Assembly (NCBI RefSeq): GCF_040110915.1
Contig: NZ_CP157793.1
Coordinates: 2,678,939-2,742,938 of the forward strand
Direction of reading: 5' to 3'
Length of the DNA stretch: 64,000 nt
Source: Stappia sp.
Lineage (GTDB): Bacteria; Pseudomonadota; Alphaproteobacteria; Rhizobiales; Stappiaceae
Shown: positions 1 through 9,978 of the stretch, one piece after another
Layout: each line of letters begins with the position of its first letter
Numbering within the stretch: position 1 is the stretch's first letter
Position numbers and translations under genes: made by a program
The notes under the pieces: generated by a model
The model's database searches: none
Told to the model about the DNA's origin: nothing
The model's input: only the letters and a program-made list of their open reading frames with translations

Positions 1-18
1 GAATAATCTGCGAGCCCG

Positions 19-489
19 ATGACCTTCGACCGGATCGACCGTCACATCCTCACCCTGCTTCAGGAAAACGGCCGGATCGCCAACGCCGATCTGGCGGAGG
101 CGGTCGGCCTCTCGGCGTCCGCCTGCCTCAGGCGCGTGCGCGCGCTGGAGGATGCCGGCGTCATCGAGCGCTATGTCGCGCTGCTCGACCAGACCCGCAT
201 CGGGCGGCGGATGGACATTTTCGTCGAGATCTCGCTCACCTCGCAATCCAACGACGTGCTTTCCGCCTTCGAACGGGCCGTCGCCCGCTCGCCGGAGATC
301 ATGGAATGCCATCTCATGGCCGGCGACGCGGATTACCTGCTGCGGATCGCGGCCGCCGATCCGCTCGACTTCGAACGCATTCACCGCGATCATCTGGCGC
401 GCCTGCCCGGCGTGTCGCGCATGCGCTCGTCCTTCGCGATCCGCACGGTGACGAAATCGACCGCCTTTCCCCTGCCGCAGGCGAGCTGA
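19..489 (+). CDS. Lrp/AsnC family transcriptional regulator
   Basis: A 156-residue Lrp/AsnC-type DNA-binding regulator. Residues about 3-60 form the N-terminal helix-turn-helix (DRIDRHILTLLQENGR, then LSASACLRRVRALEDAGVI) and residues about 68-145 the RAM/ACT-like sensor fold (IFVEISL, EIMECHLMAGDADYLLRI), where family members bind amino acids or related small ligands. The length is normal for the family. It lies 54 nt upstream of the SMP-30 gene on the same strand, so the two may be co-expressed. The target and ligand cannot be deduced. Family assignment is secure; the specific role is unknown. Confidence 0.93.
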   Translation: MTFDRIDRHILTLLQENGRIANADLAEAVGLSASACLRRVRALEDAGVIERYVALLDQTRIGRRMDIFVEISLTSQSNDVLSAFERAVARSPEIMECHLMAGDADYLLRIAAADPLDFERIHRDHLARLPGVSRMRSSFAIRTVTKSTAFPLPQAS

Positions 490-543
490 CCCGCGCATCT
501 CACCTGCGCGCGGATCTCCCCTCACACGCACCGGAGCACCGTC

Positions 544-1422
544 ATGGATCCGACGATCTCGCGCCTGACCGACACCCGATGCCGGCTGGCCGAAAGCCCG
601 ACCTGGGATGCGCGCACGCAGCGCCTCTACTGGTGCGACATCCTCGGACGTCGCCTGCATGCGCTCGACTGGGCGAGCGGCGCCGAACAGCGCTGGGACA
701 TGCCGGACGTGATCTCCGCCGTAGGGCTCACGCGCAATCCCGAAACCCTCGTCGCCGCCCTGCGCGACCAGGTGGGCCTGCTCGATCTCAAGACGGGCGG
801 GTTCGAGACGCTGGTGGAGATCGAGGCGGACCGCCCGCATACGCGTCTCAACGACGGCAAGGTCGGCCCGGACGGGGCCTTCTGGATCGGCAGCATGGAC
901 GACCGGCCCGACCGCCAGCCGATTGCGGCGCTCTATCGCGTCACCGCGACGGGAGACTGCACCCGCCTGGTCGAAGATCTGATGGTGTCGAACGGCCTCG
1001 CCTGGTCGCCGGACGGGCGCACGCTCTATCACGCGGACAGCCGGCCCGGCTGGGTCGATGCCTGGGACTTCGAGCCGGCCACCGGCGCCATCGCCAACCG
1101 GCGGCGCTTCGCCCAGATGACCGACGAGACGGGCCGGCCGGACGGCGGCACGGTGGATGCAGACGGGCACTATTGGTCGGCCGGCGTCTCCGCCGGGGTG
1201 CTCAACCGCTTCGCGCCCGACGGCACCCGCGTCGCGAGCCTGCCACTGCCCGCGCCCAGGCCCACGATGCCGTGTTTCTGCGGCCCCGATCTCGACACGC
1301 TGGCGATCACGACCCTGCAGCCACCCGTCGACCCCGGCGCCGCGCCGGATACGGTGTCCGGCTATCTCTACTGCCTGACGCCCGGTCCGCGTGGCCTGCC
1401 GGGGTATCTCTTCGGCGCCTGA
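544..1422 (+). CDS. SMP-30/gluconolactonase/LRE family protein (sugar lactonase-like)
   Basis: A 292-residue six-bladed beta-propeller of the SMP-30/regucalcin type, a family of metal-dependent sugar-lactone hydrolases. The expected metal ligands are visible: Glu17 in RLAESPTWD, Asn in TRLNDGKVGPDG, Asn in VSNGLAWSPDG and Asp in LYHADSRPG. No signal peptide is seen, so it is probably cytosolic. It follows an Lrp-type regulator and converges on the SDR gene, with only 10 nt between stop codons. It may open an aldono-lactone in a sugar pathway, but no dehydrogenase partner adjoins it, so the substrate is unassigned. Confidence 0.9.
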   Translation: MDPTISRLTDTRCRLAESPTWDARTQRLYWCDILGRRLHALDWASGAEQRWDMPDVISAVGLTRNPETLVAALRDQVGLLDLKTGGFETLVEIEADRPHTRLNDGKVGPDGAFWIGSMDDRPDRQPIAALYRVTATGDCTRLVEDLMVSNGLAWSPDGRTLYHADSRPGWVDAWDFEPATGAIANRRRFAQMTDETGRPDGGTVDADGHYWSAGVSAGVLNRFAPDGTRVASLPLPAPRPTMPCFCGPDLDTLAITTLQPPVDPGAAPDTVSGYLYCLTPGPRGLPGYLFGA

Positions 1423-1432
1423 GACAGCCGCT

Positions 1433-2146
1433 CTACCAGGGCAGCCGCTCGCCGGTGTAGCTGAAGAAGCCGCCGGTCTCGCCCCCGTCGAGGCTTTCGA
1501 TCACCGACAGCATATGCTCAGTGGCCTCTTCCGGCGTCCGCACCGTGAGGCCGGCCTTGGCGAAGGGTTTCGACAGGGGCGTGTCGACGGTGCCGGGGTG
1601 CAGGGCAACCACCGCAAGCTCCGGCGTGCGCCGCGCGAGCTCGATGGACGCGGTCTTCACGATCTGGTTGAGCCCGGACTTGGCCGCCCGGTAGCTGATC
1701 CAGCCGCCGAGCCCATTGTCGCCGATGCTGCCGACCTTGGCCGACAGGGTCGCGAAGACGCTCTTGCCATTGCGCGGAAACAGCCGACCGAAATGCTTCA
1801 AGAGCAGTGCCGGGCCGATGGCGTTGATCGCATAGGCACGTGCCATCTGCCGCGGATCGATCTGGCGCAGGGTCTTTTCCGGTTGCATCTCGGCGTCCGA
1901 CAGGATGCCGGTCGCATCGATGACGAGCCTCAGATCGCCGAGATCGCGCACATGGGCGGCCGCGCGTTCGATGCTCGCTTCTTCCAGAAGATCGAGCGGC
2001 GGATCGCTGGCCCGCGACAGCCCGACCAGCCGCGCGAACCGCCCGCTGGCCTCAAGGTGGGAGAAGAAGGCCGCGCCGATGCCGCCGCTGGCGCCGATGA
2101 CGACGGCGGTGCCGCCTTGCGGAAAACTGTCGAGGGATAAGGTCAT
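1433..2146 (-). CDS. SDR family oxidoreductase (C-factor-like)
   Basis: A short-chain dehydrogenase/reductase of about 237 residues. The cofactor motif GASGGIGAAF is near the N-terminus, and the catalytic region WISYRAAKSGLNQ gives the YxxxK pair. The spacing and the C-terminal ALHPGTVDTPLSKPF resemble the C-factor/CsgA subgroup of NAD(P)-dependent SDRs. The ATG at 2146 (MTLSLDSF) is chosen because the 28 extra residues of the longer frame are Arg/Pro-rich and unlike the family. It converges on the SMP-30 gene. The substrate is unknown. Confidence 0.88.
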   Translation of the reverse strand: MTLSLDSFPQGGTAVVIGASGGIGAAFFSHLEASGRFARLVGLSRASDPPLDLLEEASIERAAAHVRDLGDLRLVIDATGILSDAEMQPEKTLRQIDPRQMARAYAINAIGPALLLKHFGRLFPRNGKSVFATLSAKVGSIGDNGLGGWISYRAAKSGLNQIVKTASIELARRTPELAVVALHPGTVDTPLSKPFAKAGLTVRTPEEATEHMLSVIESLDGGETGGFFSYTGERLPW

Positions 2147-2290
2147 GCCGGCGATACGCGCGCGATCCCGCCCCGGTTCACGCGAGACGCCTTTCCCTGT
2201 GGATGGAAAGGCGCACGGCCCACGACGCAAACGGGCCGCGCGGTGCGCGCGACCCGTCGGGTCGACTGAGCGGCTGTCGGGCGGGCGGTG

Positions 2291-3508
2291 TTACTCCGCC
2301 GGCACGGCCGCCCCGGAGACCGGCGCGCGAGGCGCCGACAGGAGCTTGGCGTTGAGGCGGAAGTAGGTGCGGATCGTGATCGCCAGAAGCGCCACGAGCG
2401 GAACATAGAGCGCGAACCAGACCACCGAGAACGGATCGACCACGCCGAGCCGCACCAGCCCCGCATTGATCACGAAGTTGCCGAAGACCCAGAGCGCCAC
2501 GCCCGGGCAGATCAGCGCGAAGGCCCCGGCCGAACGGCCCTGCCCGCGCACATATTGCTCGAAGTATCCGAAGCGCGTCATCACCGCATAGCCGATGATG
2601 CCGAACAGGATCTGCACCGCGAAGAGCGTCGACAGGAAGAAGAACACCGACGCCGCGTGCCATTCCGCGCCATAGGTATGGGCAAGGCCCATGTTCAGCC
2701 GGTAGAGCGCGATGCCCAGCACCGTCACGATGGGGATGAGGATCCACAGCGTCGGCGTCGTCTCGAGGCTCGCGGCATGCTCCATCATCGCGCGGAAGCC
2801 CAGCACGAGCATGATCGCGCCGAACAGGAGGGCCGCGACCACGAAGACCAGCGACAGCATCGTCGCCACGGCGGTGACCGCCGGCGAATGGCTCATCGCC
2901 GCAGGTGCCGAGAACCCGACGCCGACCATCGAAAAGGCGAAGACCGACAGCATCTGGCCGAAGGAATTGTTCTTGGCGCAGTCGAAGCCGCCCCTGGTGA
3001 GCACGCGCGCCAGGAAATCGGTGAAGATGCGCATGGCATAGACGCCGATTGCCAGGAAGGCGACCATCGCCGCCGGGAAGAGATATTCCACGATCGACCA
3101 CAGGCCCGGCACGAAGAGCGCGCCGACGATGAAGGAGGCGTTCACGCTCATGGCAAGGGTCAGCGGGATCGCCATCAACTGCGTTTCCGCATTGCTCTCG
3201 CGCAGAGCGCGATAGGCGTCGGTGCGCTTGAAGGCGGCGTATTCCCTGAGGTTCCACACCAGCGTGCGGACATGGAGAACGACGAAGACCGTCACCCCCA
3301 GATAGGCGCCGACAATCAGCGCCTTCATGGCGAGACCGCCCGCCTGGAACGCGGCGAGCGCGGTGTCGAAGGTCGCGATCGGCACGCCCTCATGCGGCGT
3401 CATCCACATCAGGAACATGAAGAAGGCCACCGACAAACCGCCGGCGCCGAGCGCGGTGAGAAAATACAGCGGCGAGTACCGTTCGCCGAGACCGGTTGCG
3501 TAGCGCAT
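2291..3508 (-). CDS. 10-TM integral membrane protein of unknown function (TsoY/SLAC1-like?)
   Basis: About 405 residues with roughly ten hydrophobic spans (for example residues 17-39, 60-88, 118-141, 143-172, 190-212, 218-248, 258-276, 286-311, 328-353, 362-383), so a polytopic inner-membrane protein. The number of spans recalls SLAC1/TehA-like carriers and a family annotated as TsoY-type (seleno)proteins, but no motif here proves either. A Cys lies before TM5 (GGFDCAKNNSFG). The frame can open at TTG 3514, but a GGAGGG Shine-Dalgarno lies exactly 6 nt before ATG 3508, which therefore is the likely start. It is a single-gene unit with its own promoter. Function unassigned. Confidence 0.75.
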   Translation of the reverse strand: MRYATGLGERYSPLYFLTALGAGGLSVAFFMFLMWMTPHEGVPIATFDTALAAFQAGGLAMKALIVGAYLGVTVFVVLHVRTLVWNLREYAAFKRTDAYRALRESNAETQLMAIPLTLAMSVNASFIVGALFVPGLWSIVEYLFPAAMVAFLAIGVYAMRIFTDFLARVLTRGGFDCAKNNSFGQMLSVFAFSMVGVGFSAPAAMSHSPAVTAVATMLSLVFVVAALLFGAIMLVLGFRAMMEHAASLETTPTLWILIPIVTVLGIALYRLNMGLAHTYGAEWHAASVFFFLSTLFAVQILFGIIGYAVMTRFGYFEQYVRGQGRSAGAFALICPGVALWVFGNFVINAGLVRLGVVDPFSVVWFALYVPLVALLAITIRTYFRLNAKLLSAPRAPVSGAAVPAE

Positions 3509-3538
3509 GACCAACCCTCCAGTTAATTCATGTTTTCA

Positions 3539-3567
3539 TATATTAGATTTTTCTAATTTACGTGCAA
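3539..3567 (-). promoter_or_regulatory. sigma70-like promoter of the 10-TM membrane protein gene
   Basis: Read on the minus strand: -35 TTGCAC (3567-3562), a 17-nt spacer, and -10 AATATA (3544-3539). This predicts a start near 3532, about 24 nt before the initiation codon. The stretch is conspicuously AT-rich in a GC-rich genome. Match and spacing are good, but it is a visual call. Confidence 0.6.
3542..3557. promoter_or_regulatory. FNR/CRP-spaced dyad inside the promoter (possible operator)
   Basis: Perfect inverted repeat ATTAGA-N4-TCTAAT. It lies within the -35/-10 spacer and overlaps the -10, a position typical of repressor operators or MerR-like sites. The half-site spacing equals that of FNR-type boxes, but the sequence does not match the TTGAT consensus. 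The binding protein is unknown. Confidence 0.4.
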
Positions 3568-3921
3568 TCCCGCCGTGTCCCGACACCCTGCGGCGCGCTG
3601 TCCCACGTAATCTCCCGTAGGCGACGACCACGCGCGGCGCCCGGACGCCGGCGCGGTTAAGACCGCGTTAACGCATCGCGCAGCCGCAAGCGGCGGCGCG
3701 GGCGTTCGACGGCTGGAAACTGCGTCGGCGGCATGCGACAGTCTCGCCCGGCCGGACGGCACCCGGCCTTGAAAAAGATCAATGCCCGCCGGTCATTCGC
3801 GTAGGGGTCGTTCGCGCCGGGGTCGTTCGCGCAGGCGTGCGGCGGCGCCGCGATCGGACCGCAACCGAGACCACAAAACCGGACCGCAATCCGGACCGCA
3901 ACCCAGGGGGAACCGCGCATC
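3568..3921. other. 354-bp intergenic gap with direct repeats upstream of phzF
   Basis: No convincing gene. It holds a 15-bp unit repeated three times (starts 3791, 3806, 3821; core GTCGTTCGCG) and the 10-mer CGGACCGCAA at 3855, 3880 and 3892, immediately before the PhzF gene. A -35/-10 pair for phzF is not obvious. Confidence 0.6.
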
Positions 3922-4833
3922 ATGGCCCGACGCTTCTTCGTGCTCGACGTCTTCACCAACCAGGCGCTCGCCGGCAATCCGCTCGCCGTGGTGCTGGACG
4001 CGGACGGGCTGTCGGAGGCGCGCATGCAGGCCATCGCCCGCGAGTTCAACCTGTCGGAGACCGTCTTCGTGCTGCCCGCCGACAACCCGGCCCATTCGGC
4101 GAAGCTGCGGATCTTCACCCCGGCCCGCGAATTGCCCTTCGCCGGACATCCGACGGTGGGCACGGCGATCCTGCTCGCCAAGGAGCGCTTCGGCGACACG
4201 GACGCGGATCAGAACGCGGTGGTGATGCTGGAAGAAGCCGTCGGCAACGTGCGCTGCGGCGTCGTGCTGAAGAACGGCGCGGCGGGCTTCGCCGAGTTCG
4301 ACGTGCCGCGCCTCCCCCGCCCGGCAGATCCGGTCGGGGACAAGGACATCATCGCCGCGGCCCTCTCGCTGGAACCCAATGAGGTCGGCTTCGAGAATCA
4401 CCGCCCCGCGGCCTTCGAGGCCGGCGTTCCCTATGCCTTCGTTCCGGTCGCCAATCTCGATGCCTTGTCGCGCGTGCGCCCGAACATGACCTACTGGACC
4501 GACGCCTTCGGCGGCGGCGATCACCCGGCCGCCTATGTCTATTGCCGCCAGACGACCGCGCATGATAGCACGTTTTCCGCCCGCATGTTCGCCCCCGGCA
4601 TGGGCATCGTCGAGGACCCGGCGACCGGCTCGGCCGCGGCCGCCTTCGCCGGCGTGGTGCGCCATTTCGACGAGCCCACCGACGGCACGCATTACCTCAG
4701 GATCGAACAGGGCATCGACATGGGCCGCCCCTCGATGATCGATCTGGAAATCGACGTCGACAACGGCACGCTCAACGCCGTGCGCATCGGCGGTCAGGCG
4801 GTGATCGTGTCGAAGGGCGAGTTGCTGGTGTAG
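3922..4833 (+). CDS. PhzF family isomerase/epimerase-like protein
   Basis: A 303-residue PhzF-family protein (two-lobed diaminopimelate-epimerase-like fold). The N-terminal [20 protein letters not shown], the conserved Glu46 in [10 protein letters not shown] (catalytic in PhzF), the [10 protein letters not shown] motif and the C-terminal [13 protein letters not shown] loop are all present. It is cytosolic. In phenazine producers PhzF isomerises dihydro-hydroxyanthranilate, but no other phz genes adjoin, so this is one of the common stand-alone homologues of unknown substrate. It is monocistronic; both flanks are repeat-rich gaps. Confidence 0.92.
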   Translation: MARRFFVLDVFTNQALAGNPLAVVLDADGLSEARMQAIAREFNLSETVFVLPADNPAHSAKLRIFTPARELPFAGHPTVGTAILLAKERFGDTDADQNAVVMLEEAVGNVRCGVVLKNGAAGFAEFDVPRLPRPADPVGDKDIIAAALSLEPNEVGFENHRPAAFEAGVPYAFVPVANLDALSRVRPNMTYWTDAFGGGDHPAAYVYCRQTTAHDSTFSARMFAPGMGIVEDPATGSAAAAFAGVVRHFDEPTDGTHYLRIEQGIDMGRPSMIDLEIDVDNGTLNAVRIGGQAVIVSKGELLV

Positions 4834-4861
4834 GGGGCCACGCGAAGGAGCTTCGTCTTCG

Positions 4862-5035
4862 CAGGAGCCGGGGCATCACGGCACCTGATGTGGCTCTCCG
4901 GTCCCGGATCTCCGCTTGCGCTGCGTCCGGGAGGACGCCAGCCATGCGCCCCATCCCGCCCCCTCACAAGACTGCGTCCTCCCGGGCAAGGCGCAGCCGC
5001 GACCCGGGATCGGAGAGGCACGGAGGTTCGGGCGT
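4862..5035. repeat. REP-like palindromic repeats
   Basis: Two imperfect palindromic modules: around 4898-4936 (TCCCGGATCTCCGC and GTCCGGGAGGAC) and around 4978-5015 (CCCGGG, GCAAGGCGCAGCCGCGA, CCCGGG). Near-identical modules recur at 6888-7062, 9735-9775 and 10975-11020. They form an interspersed extragenic palindrome family and have no coding capacity. Confidence 0.65.
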
Positions 5036-5038
5036 CCG

Positions 5039-6859
5039 CTAGAAAAAGAACCGCACAATAACCTGAAAGATCTCGCTGAAGCGCTGTCCCACCGTTGCTG
5101 CCGCCTCCGGCACCGTGAGCACATTCGTCGCGATCCCGGCCGAGATTGCAGCGGCGCCGGTGCCGAGGACGCCTGCAAGCCCTCGCAACGCACGCGAGAA
5201 GCGCCCCCGACGCGCCGCCTCCCCGGCCGCGCTAGGATCGGACGGCTCACCGGCCTCACGCCCCTCCTCAATGTAATGCTCAATTGCCGCAACGGCTGTC
5301 GGCGCGAGAACGCGCCCGCCATCCTTCTGGATCGTATCCTCGATGCCCTCGAAAACCTCTTCGAGCGCATCGTCAGATACCCGCGTCAAGTCCAGCACGG
5401 GCGGCGGATCCAAGGGAGCCGACGGATCGGGCTCCGGCGACTTGGGCTGTTTGGGCTGCAGCAACGGCCGAAGCTCCTCGGTGCGCCGGCATAGCCGCTC
5501 GACATCCTGCCGCGTCGCGCCGGGCCAGGACAGGTCTTCCAACAGGCCGAGATGATCGCGGAGATCTTGAGCCGCATCGTCGAGCGCGTACCAAACCGGG
5601 GGGCGCCGCTCCGCCACCTGCTGGAAATGTGCAAGATCCCTTGCAAGATACTGCCCGAGATTGTGCGGCATCTCGGTCAACGTCGCGAGGAGTTTGCCGG
5701 CAAGCGCGGACTGCGCGTGCAGCCGCTGCTCGAGATCTTCCGGGTGATCGACCGGCGGCGTGGCGTCCGGCGGACTGTCCCGCGCGCCGATCCGACCGTC
5801 CTCGATCACGGCCGACACGGGCGCCTGCGATATCAGCCCCCGTTCGACTGCCCGGCGCTGCTCGTTTCCGGCGGGCGATGAATCGCCTTCAGGCCCGCTC
5901 CCATCGTCGCTCGAGCCGGCATCGCCTATCGCCTCGCCGACCGCATCCCCGGCGGGGTCGCCGGTTTCGGATGGTATGTCCTCGCGACTTCTGGACGAAG
6001 CGTCGTCCCGCTCGGCAACCGCCTGCGCATCCTTCTTCGGCAACGTGTCCCGGATGCGCTTCAGTTCCGCGTTGACCGCCTTCGCACCCTCCTCCCAAAG
6101 ATCCTCCGGGAGATTCGCTCGCGCGATCTCGAACTCCAGATCCGCCGGGCGTCCCGCGAGCCGGTCGTCGTACCACTCGGTCCAGACCGACCAGATGGGA
6201 TCGAGGGAGAGGAGATCTTTGCGGAGGTTTTGCCAGTCGTTCGTGAGTTCCTTGGGCTGCCCCTCTGACCAGAGTGGACGGCGCACCAATTCCAGCGCGG
6301 ATAGACCGTCCTCGATTGCCTCACGATCTGACTTTAAGGCAGCGGCGTCGTCGGCGGCTCTGGCGGCGGCTCTGGCGGCGTCGGCGGCGTCGGCGCGGGC
6401 GTAGTCGGCGGCGGCGGCGGAGGCGTCGGCGGAGGCGTAGACGGCGGCGGCAGAGGCGGCGGAGGCGGCGGAGGCGGCGCGGGCGGCGGAGGCGGCGCGG
6501 GCGGAGGCGGCGGCGGCAGAGGCGGCGTGGGCGGCGGAGGCGGCGCGGGCGGAGGCGGCGGAGGCGGAGGCGCGTTTTACTCTGGCGTGGTTCCTGTCAT
6601 CGACAAACACCCACGCCAGAGTGCTAGCACGCAACACCGGCAAAAAAACGGTGTCGGCGGACTCCTCGTCGACCGGCACATGCCTTCCGACGATTGGCAA
6701 CACCCGCAGCGCCGCGCGCGACGCGAGCGCAACGGCGACCTCGCGCGGATGCCCCTTGAGCCACGTTTCGAACTCTACGCGGTCGAAATCCGGATCGGCC
6801 AATGCGCGCGCCTCGATTGAAAACTTCCGCAGTTTCGCGTGTCTCGATCGGCCGCGCAA
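5039..6859 (-). CDS. Hypothetical protein with Ala/Ser-rich repeat tract and C-terminal hydrophobic helices
   Basis: A frame of about 606 residues. Residues about 97-174 are almost pure Ala/Ser with scattered Arg, Asp and Tyr, in a loose three-residue AAS-type period. A conserved-looking segment follows (PLWSEGQPKELTNDWQ, then WSVWTEWYDDRLAGRP at about 223-238). Residues about 270-330 are acidic and low in complexity, and the last about 55 residues are hydrophobic (VLGTGAAAISAGIATNVL), suggesting a membrane segment. Similar W..WY..RL.G proteins occur in Rhizobiales without assigned function. The frame opens at TTG 6859 with no clear ribosome site, so the start is uncertain. It is flanked by REP-like repeats on both sides. 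No function proposed. Confidence 0.6.
   Translation of the reverse strand: MRGRSRHAKLRKFSIEARALADPDFDRVEFETWLKGHPREVAVALASRAALRVLPIVGRHVPVDEESADTVFLPVLRASTLAWVFVDDRNHARVKRASASAASARAASAAHAASAAAASARAASAARAASAASAASAAAVYASADASAAAADYARADAADAARAAARAADDAAALKSDREAIEDGLSALELVRRPLWSEGQPKELTNDWQNLRKDLLSLDPIWSVWTEWYDDRLAGRPADLEFEIARANLPEDLWEEGAKAVNAELKRIRDTLPKKDAQAVAERDDASSRSREDIPSETGDPAGDAVGEAIGDAGSSDDGSGPEGDSSPAGNEQRRAVERGLISQAPVSAVIEDGRIGARDSPPDATPPVDHPEDLEQRLHAQSALAGKLLATLTEMPHNLGQYLARDLAHFQQVAERRPPVWYALDDAAQDLRDHLGLLEDLSWPGATRQDVERLCRRTEELRPLLQPKQPKSPEPDPSAPLDPPPVLDLTRVSDDALEEVFEGIEDTIQKDGGRVLAPTAVAAIEHYIEEGREAGEPSDPSAAGEAARRGRFSRALRGLAGVLGTGAAAISAGIATNVLTVPEAAATVGQRFSEIFQVIVRFFF
6338..6571. repeat. 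GC-only triplet repeat tract encoding the Ala/Ser run
   Basis: About 230 bp made almost entirely of GCG/GGC/GCC-type triplets in variants of GGCGGAGGCGGCGCGGGC (top strand). It is read on the minus strand as the Ala/Ser tract of the 5039-6859 protein. The repeat is in triplets, so length changes would keep the frame. Antisense Arg- or Gly-rich frames here are artefacts. Confidence 0.8.
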
Positions 6860-6887
6860 GGGGTGGCGAAAGAGCCCACACCAGCGT

Positions 6888-7062
6888 CATACCGGGCAAG
6901 GCGAAGCCGCGACCCGGGGCCGCCCATTGGCAGCCGTATCGGCCGAGAGGGTCCCTGCGCTTGCGGCTGTCACCGGAAGCCCCGACCCACCGCTCCGGAC
7001 CCGATTGGATCCCGGACCTTCGCTTCGCCGCGTCCGGGAGGACGGTGGTGGGTGGTGCCGCG
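6888..7062. repeat. REP-like palindromic repeats
   Basis: Modules related to those at 4862-5035: ACCGGGCAAGGCGAAGCCGC followed by GACCCGGGG near 6891-6920, and GATCCCGGACCTTCGCTTCG followed by CCGCGTCCGGGAGGAC near 7009-7045. They are separated by about 90 bp with no gene. Confidence 0.6.
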
Positions 7063-7067
7063 TTCGG

Positions 7068-7210
7068 GATTGTTTGTCCGCGATGGTGTTAATCTGCGGG
7101 CGCTCTCCCGGCCCTCAGCAGACGGGAGAGCGGTGGCAGGCGACCGCTCCGGGGTTGGGTTTTCCCCCGTCGTCATCATCGCCACACAACCTCATTTTCC
7201 CGCTTGACGC
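7068..7210. repeat. Structured interspersed element, copy 1
   Basis: Homologous over about 140 bp to 9763-9906. It has a 10-bp stem (7101-7110 with 7123-7132, 12-nt loop), then the conserved tail GGTGGCAGGCGACCG, a second small GGG/CCC hairpin, and the end TTTTCCCGCTTG. A stem base pair differs from copy 2 by a compensatory change (C7103-G7130 here, G9802-C9830 there), which supports selection on RNA or DNA structure. No transposase lies next to this copy. Confidence 0.65.
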
Positions 7211-7241
7211 CGACGCACCGACGCGGCACTCTCCGTCACGA

Positions 7242-7251
7242 ACCGTACGGT
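7242..7251. promoter_or_regulatory. Palindrome upstream of the TetR gene (possible autoregulatory operator)
   Basis: ACCGTACGGT, a perfect 10-bp palindrome followed by a further GTACGGTAC overlap (7246-7258), lies about 160 bp upstream of the TetR-family start. TetR regulators usually bind such palindromes near their own promoters. TTGACG at 7204 could serve as a -35. Assignment is inferred from position only. Confidence 0.35.
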
Positions 7252-7405
7252 ACGGTACGCATTCATCGGTCGGCGAAACGCGCTGCAGTTGGCGGTGATC
7301 TCGGACCACGGAACCACCCCTCCCTCCGCGACCGTTCAGGCCGCTCTTTCGCATTCACCCGAGCGCGCCCGCGCAAGCCCCTTTCAGCCCCCGTCAGAGT
7401 TTTCG

Positions 7406-9725
<2,320 letters not shown>

Positions 9726-9734
9726 TTTGGCTCT

Positions 9735-9775
9735 CCGATCGCGGGTCGCGGCTGCGCCTTGCCCGGGATTGTTCG
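9735..9775. repeat. REP-like palindromic repeat
   Basis: GATCGCGGGTCGCGGCTGCG followed by CCTTGCCCGGGATTG is the reverse complement of the module seen at 4978-5015 and 6891-6920. It sits between the ilvC tail array and the structured element. Confidence 0.55.
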
Positions 9776-9906
9776 TTTGAAGGAGTGTTAGAGTGGGGGC
9801 GGTCTCCCGGCCCATAGATTGCCGGGAGACCGGTGGCAGGCGACCGTTCCGGGATTGGGTTTCCACCCGTCGTCATCAGGGTCCCTGCCGCTTCCTTTTC
9901 CCGCTT
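9763..9906. repeat. Structured interspersed element, copy 2 (upstream of IS110 transposase)
   Basis: The second copy of the 7068-7210 element. A 12-bp perfect stem (9800-9811 with 9821-9832, 9-nt loop) is followed by the conserved GGTGGCAGGCGACCG tail and a GGGT-TTCC-ACCC hairpin. It ends about 70 nt before the IS110-type transposase start. IS110 elements carry a structured bridge RNA in a non-coding end, so this element could be that RNA, or a dispersed repeat in which the IS landed. The sequence alone does not decide. Confidence 0.55.
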
Positions 9907-9978
9907 GGAGAGTTGATGGGGCCTCTGGCTGTCACCACGCCCGCGAACAATCCGAAGCCTGATCAGGATACCACCGCC

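Noticed and set aside
3922-4833. Phenazine biosynthesis gene
   Set aside because: No other phz genes adjoin; stand-alone PhzF homologues are widespread.
6274-6627. Arg-only and Gly-only frames over the GC triplet repeat
   Set aside because: Frame shadows of the Ala/Ser tract; no start signals or homology expected.
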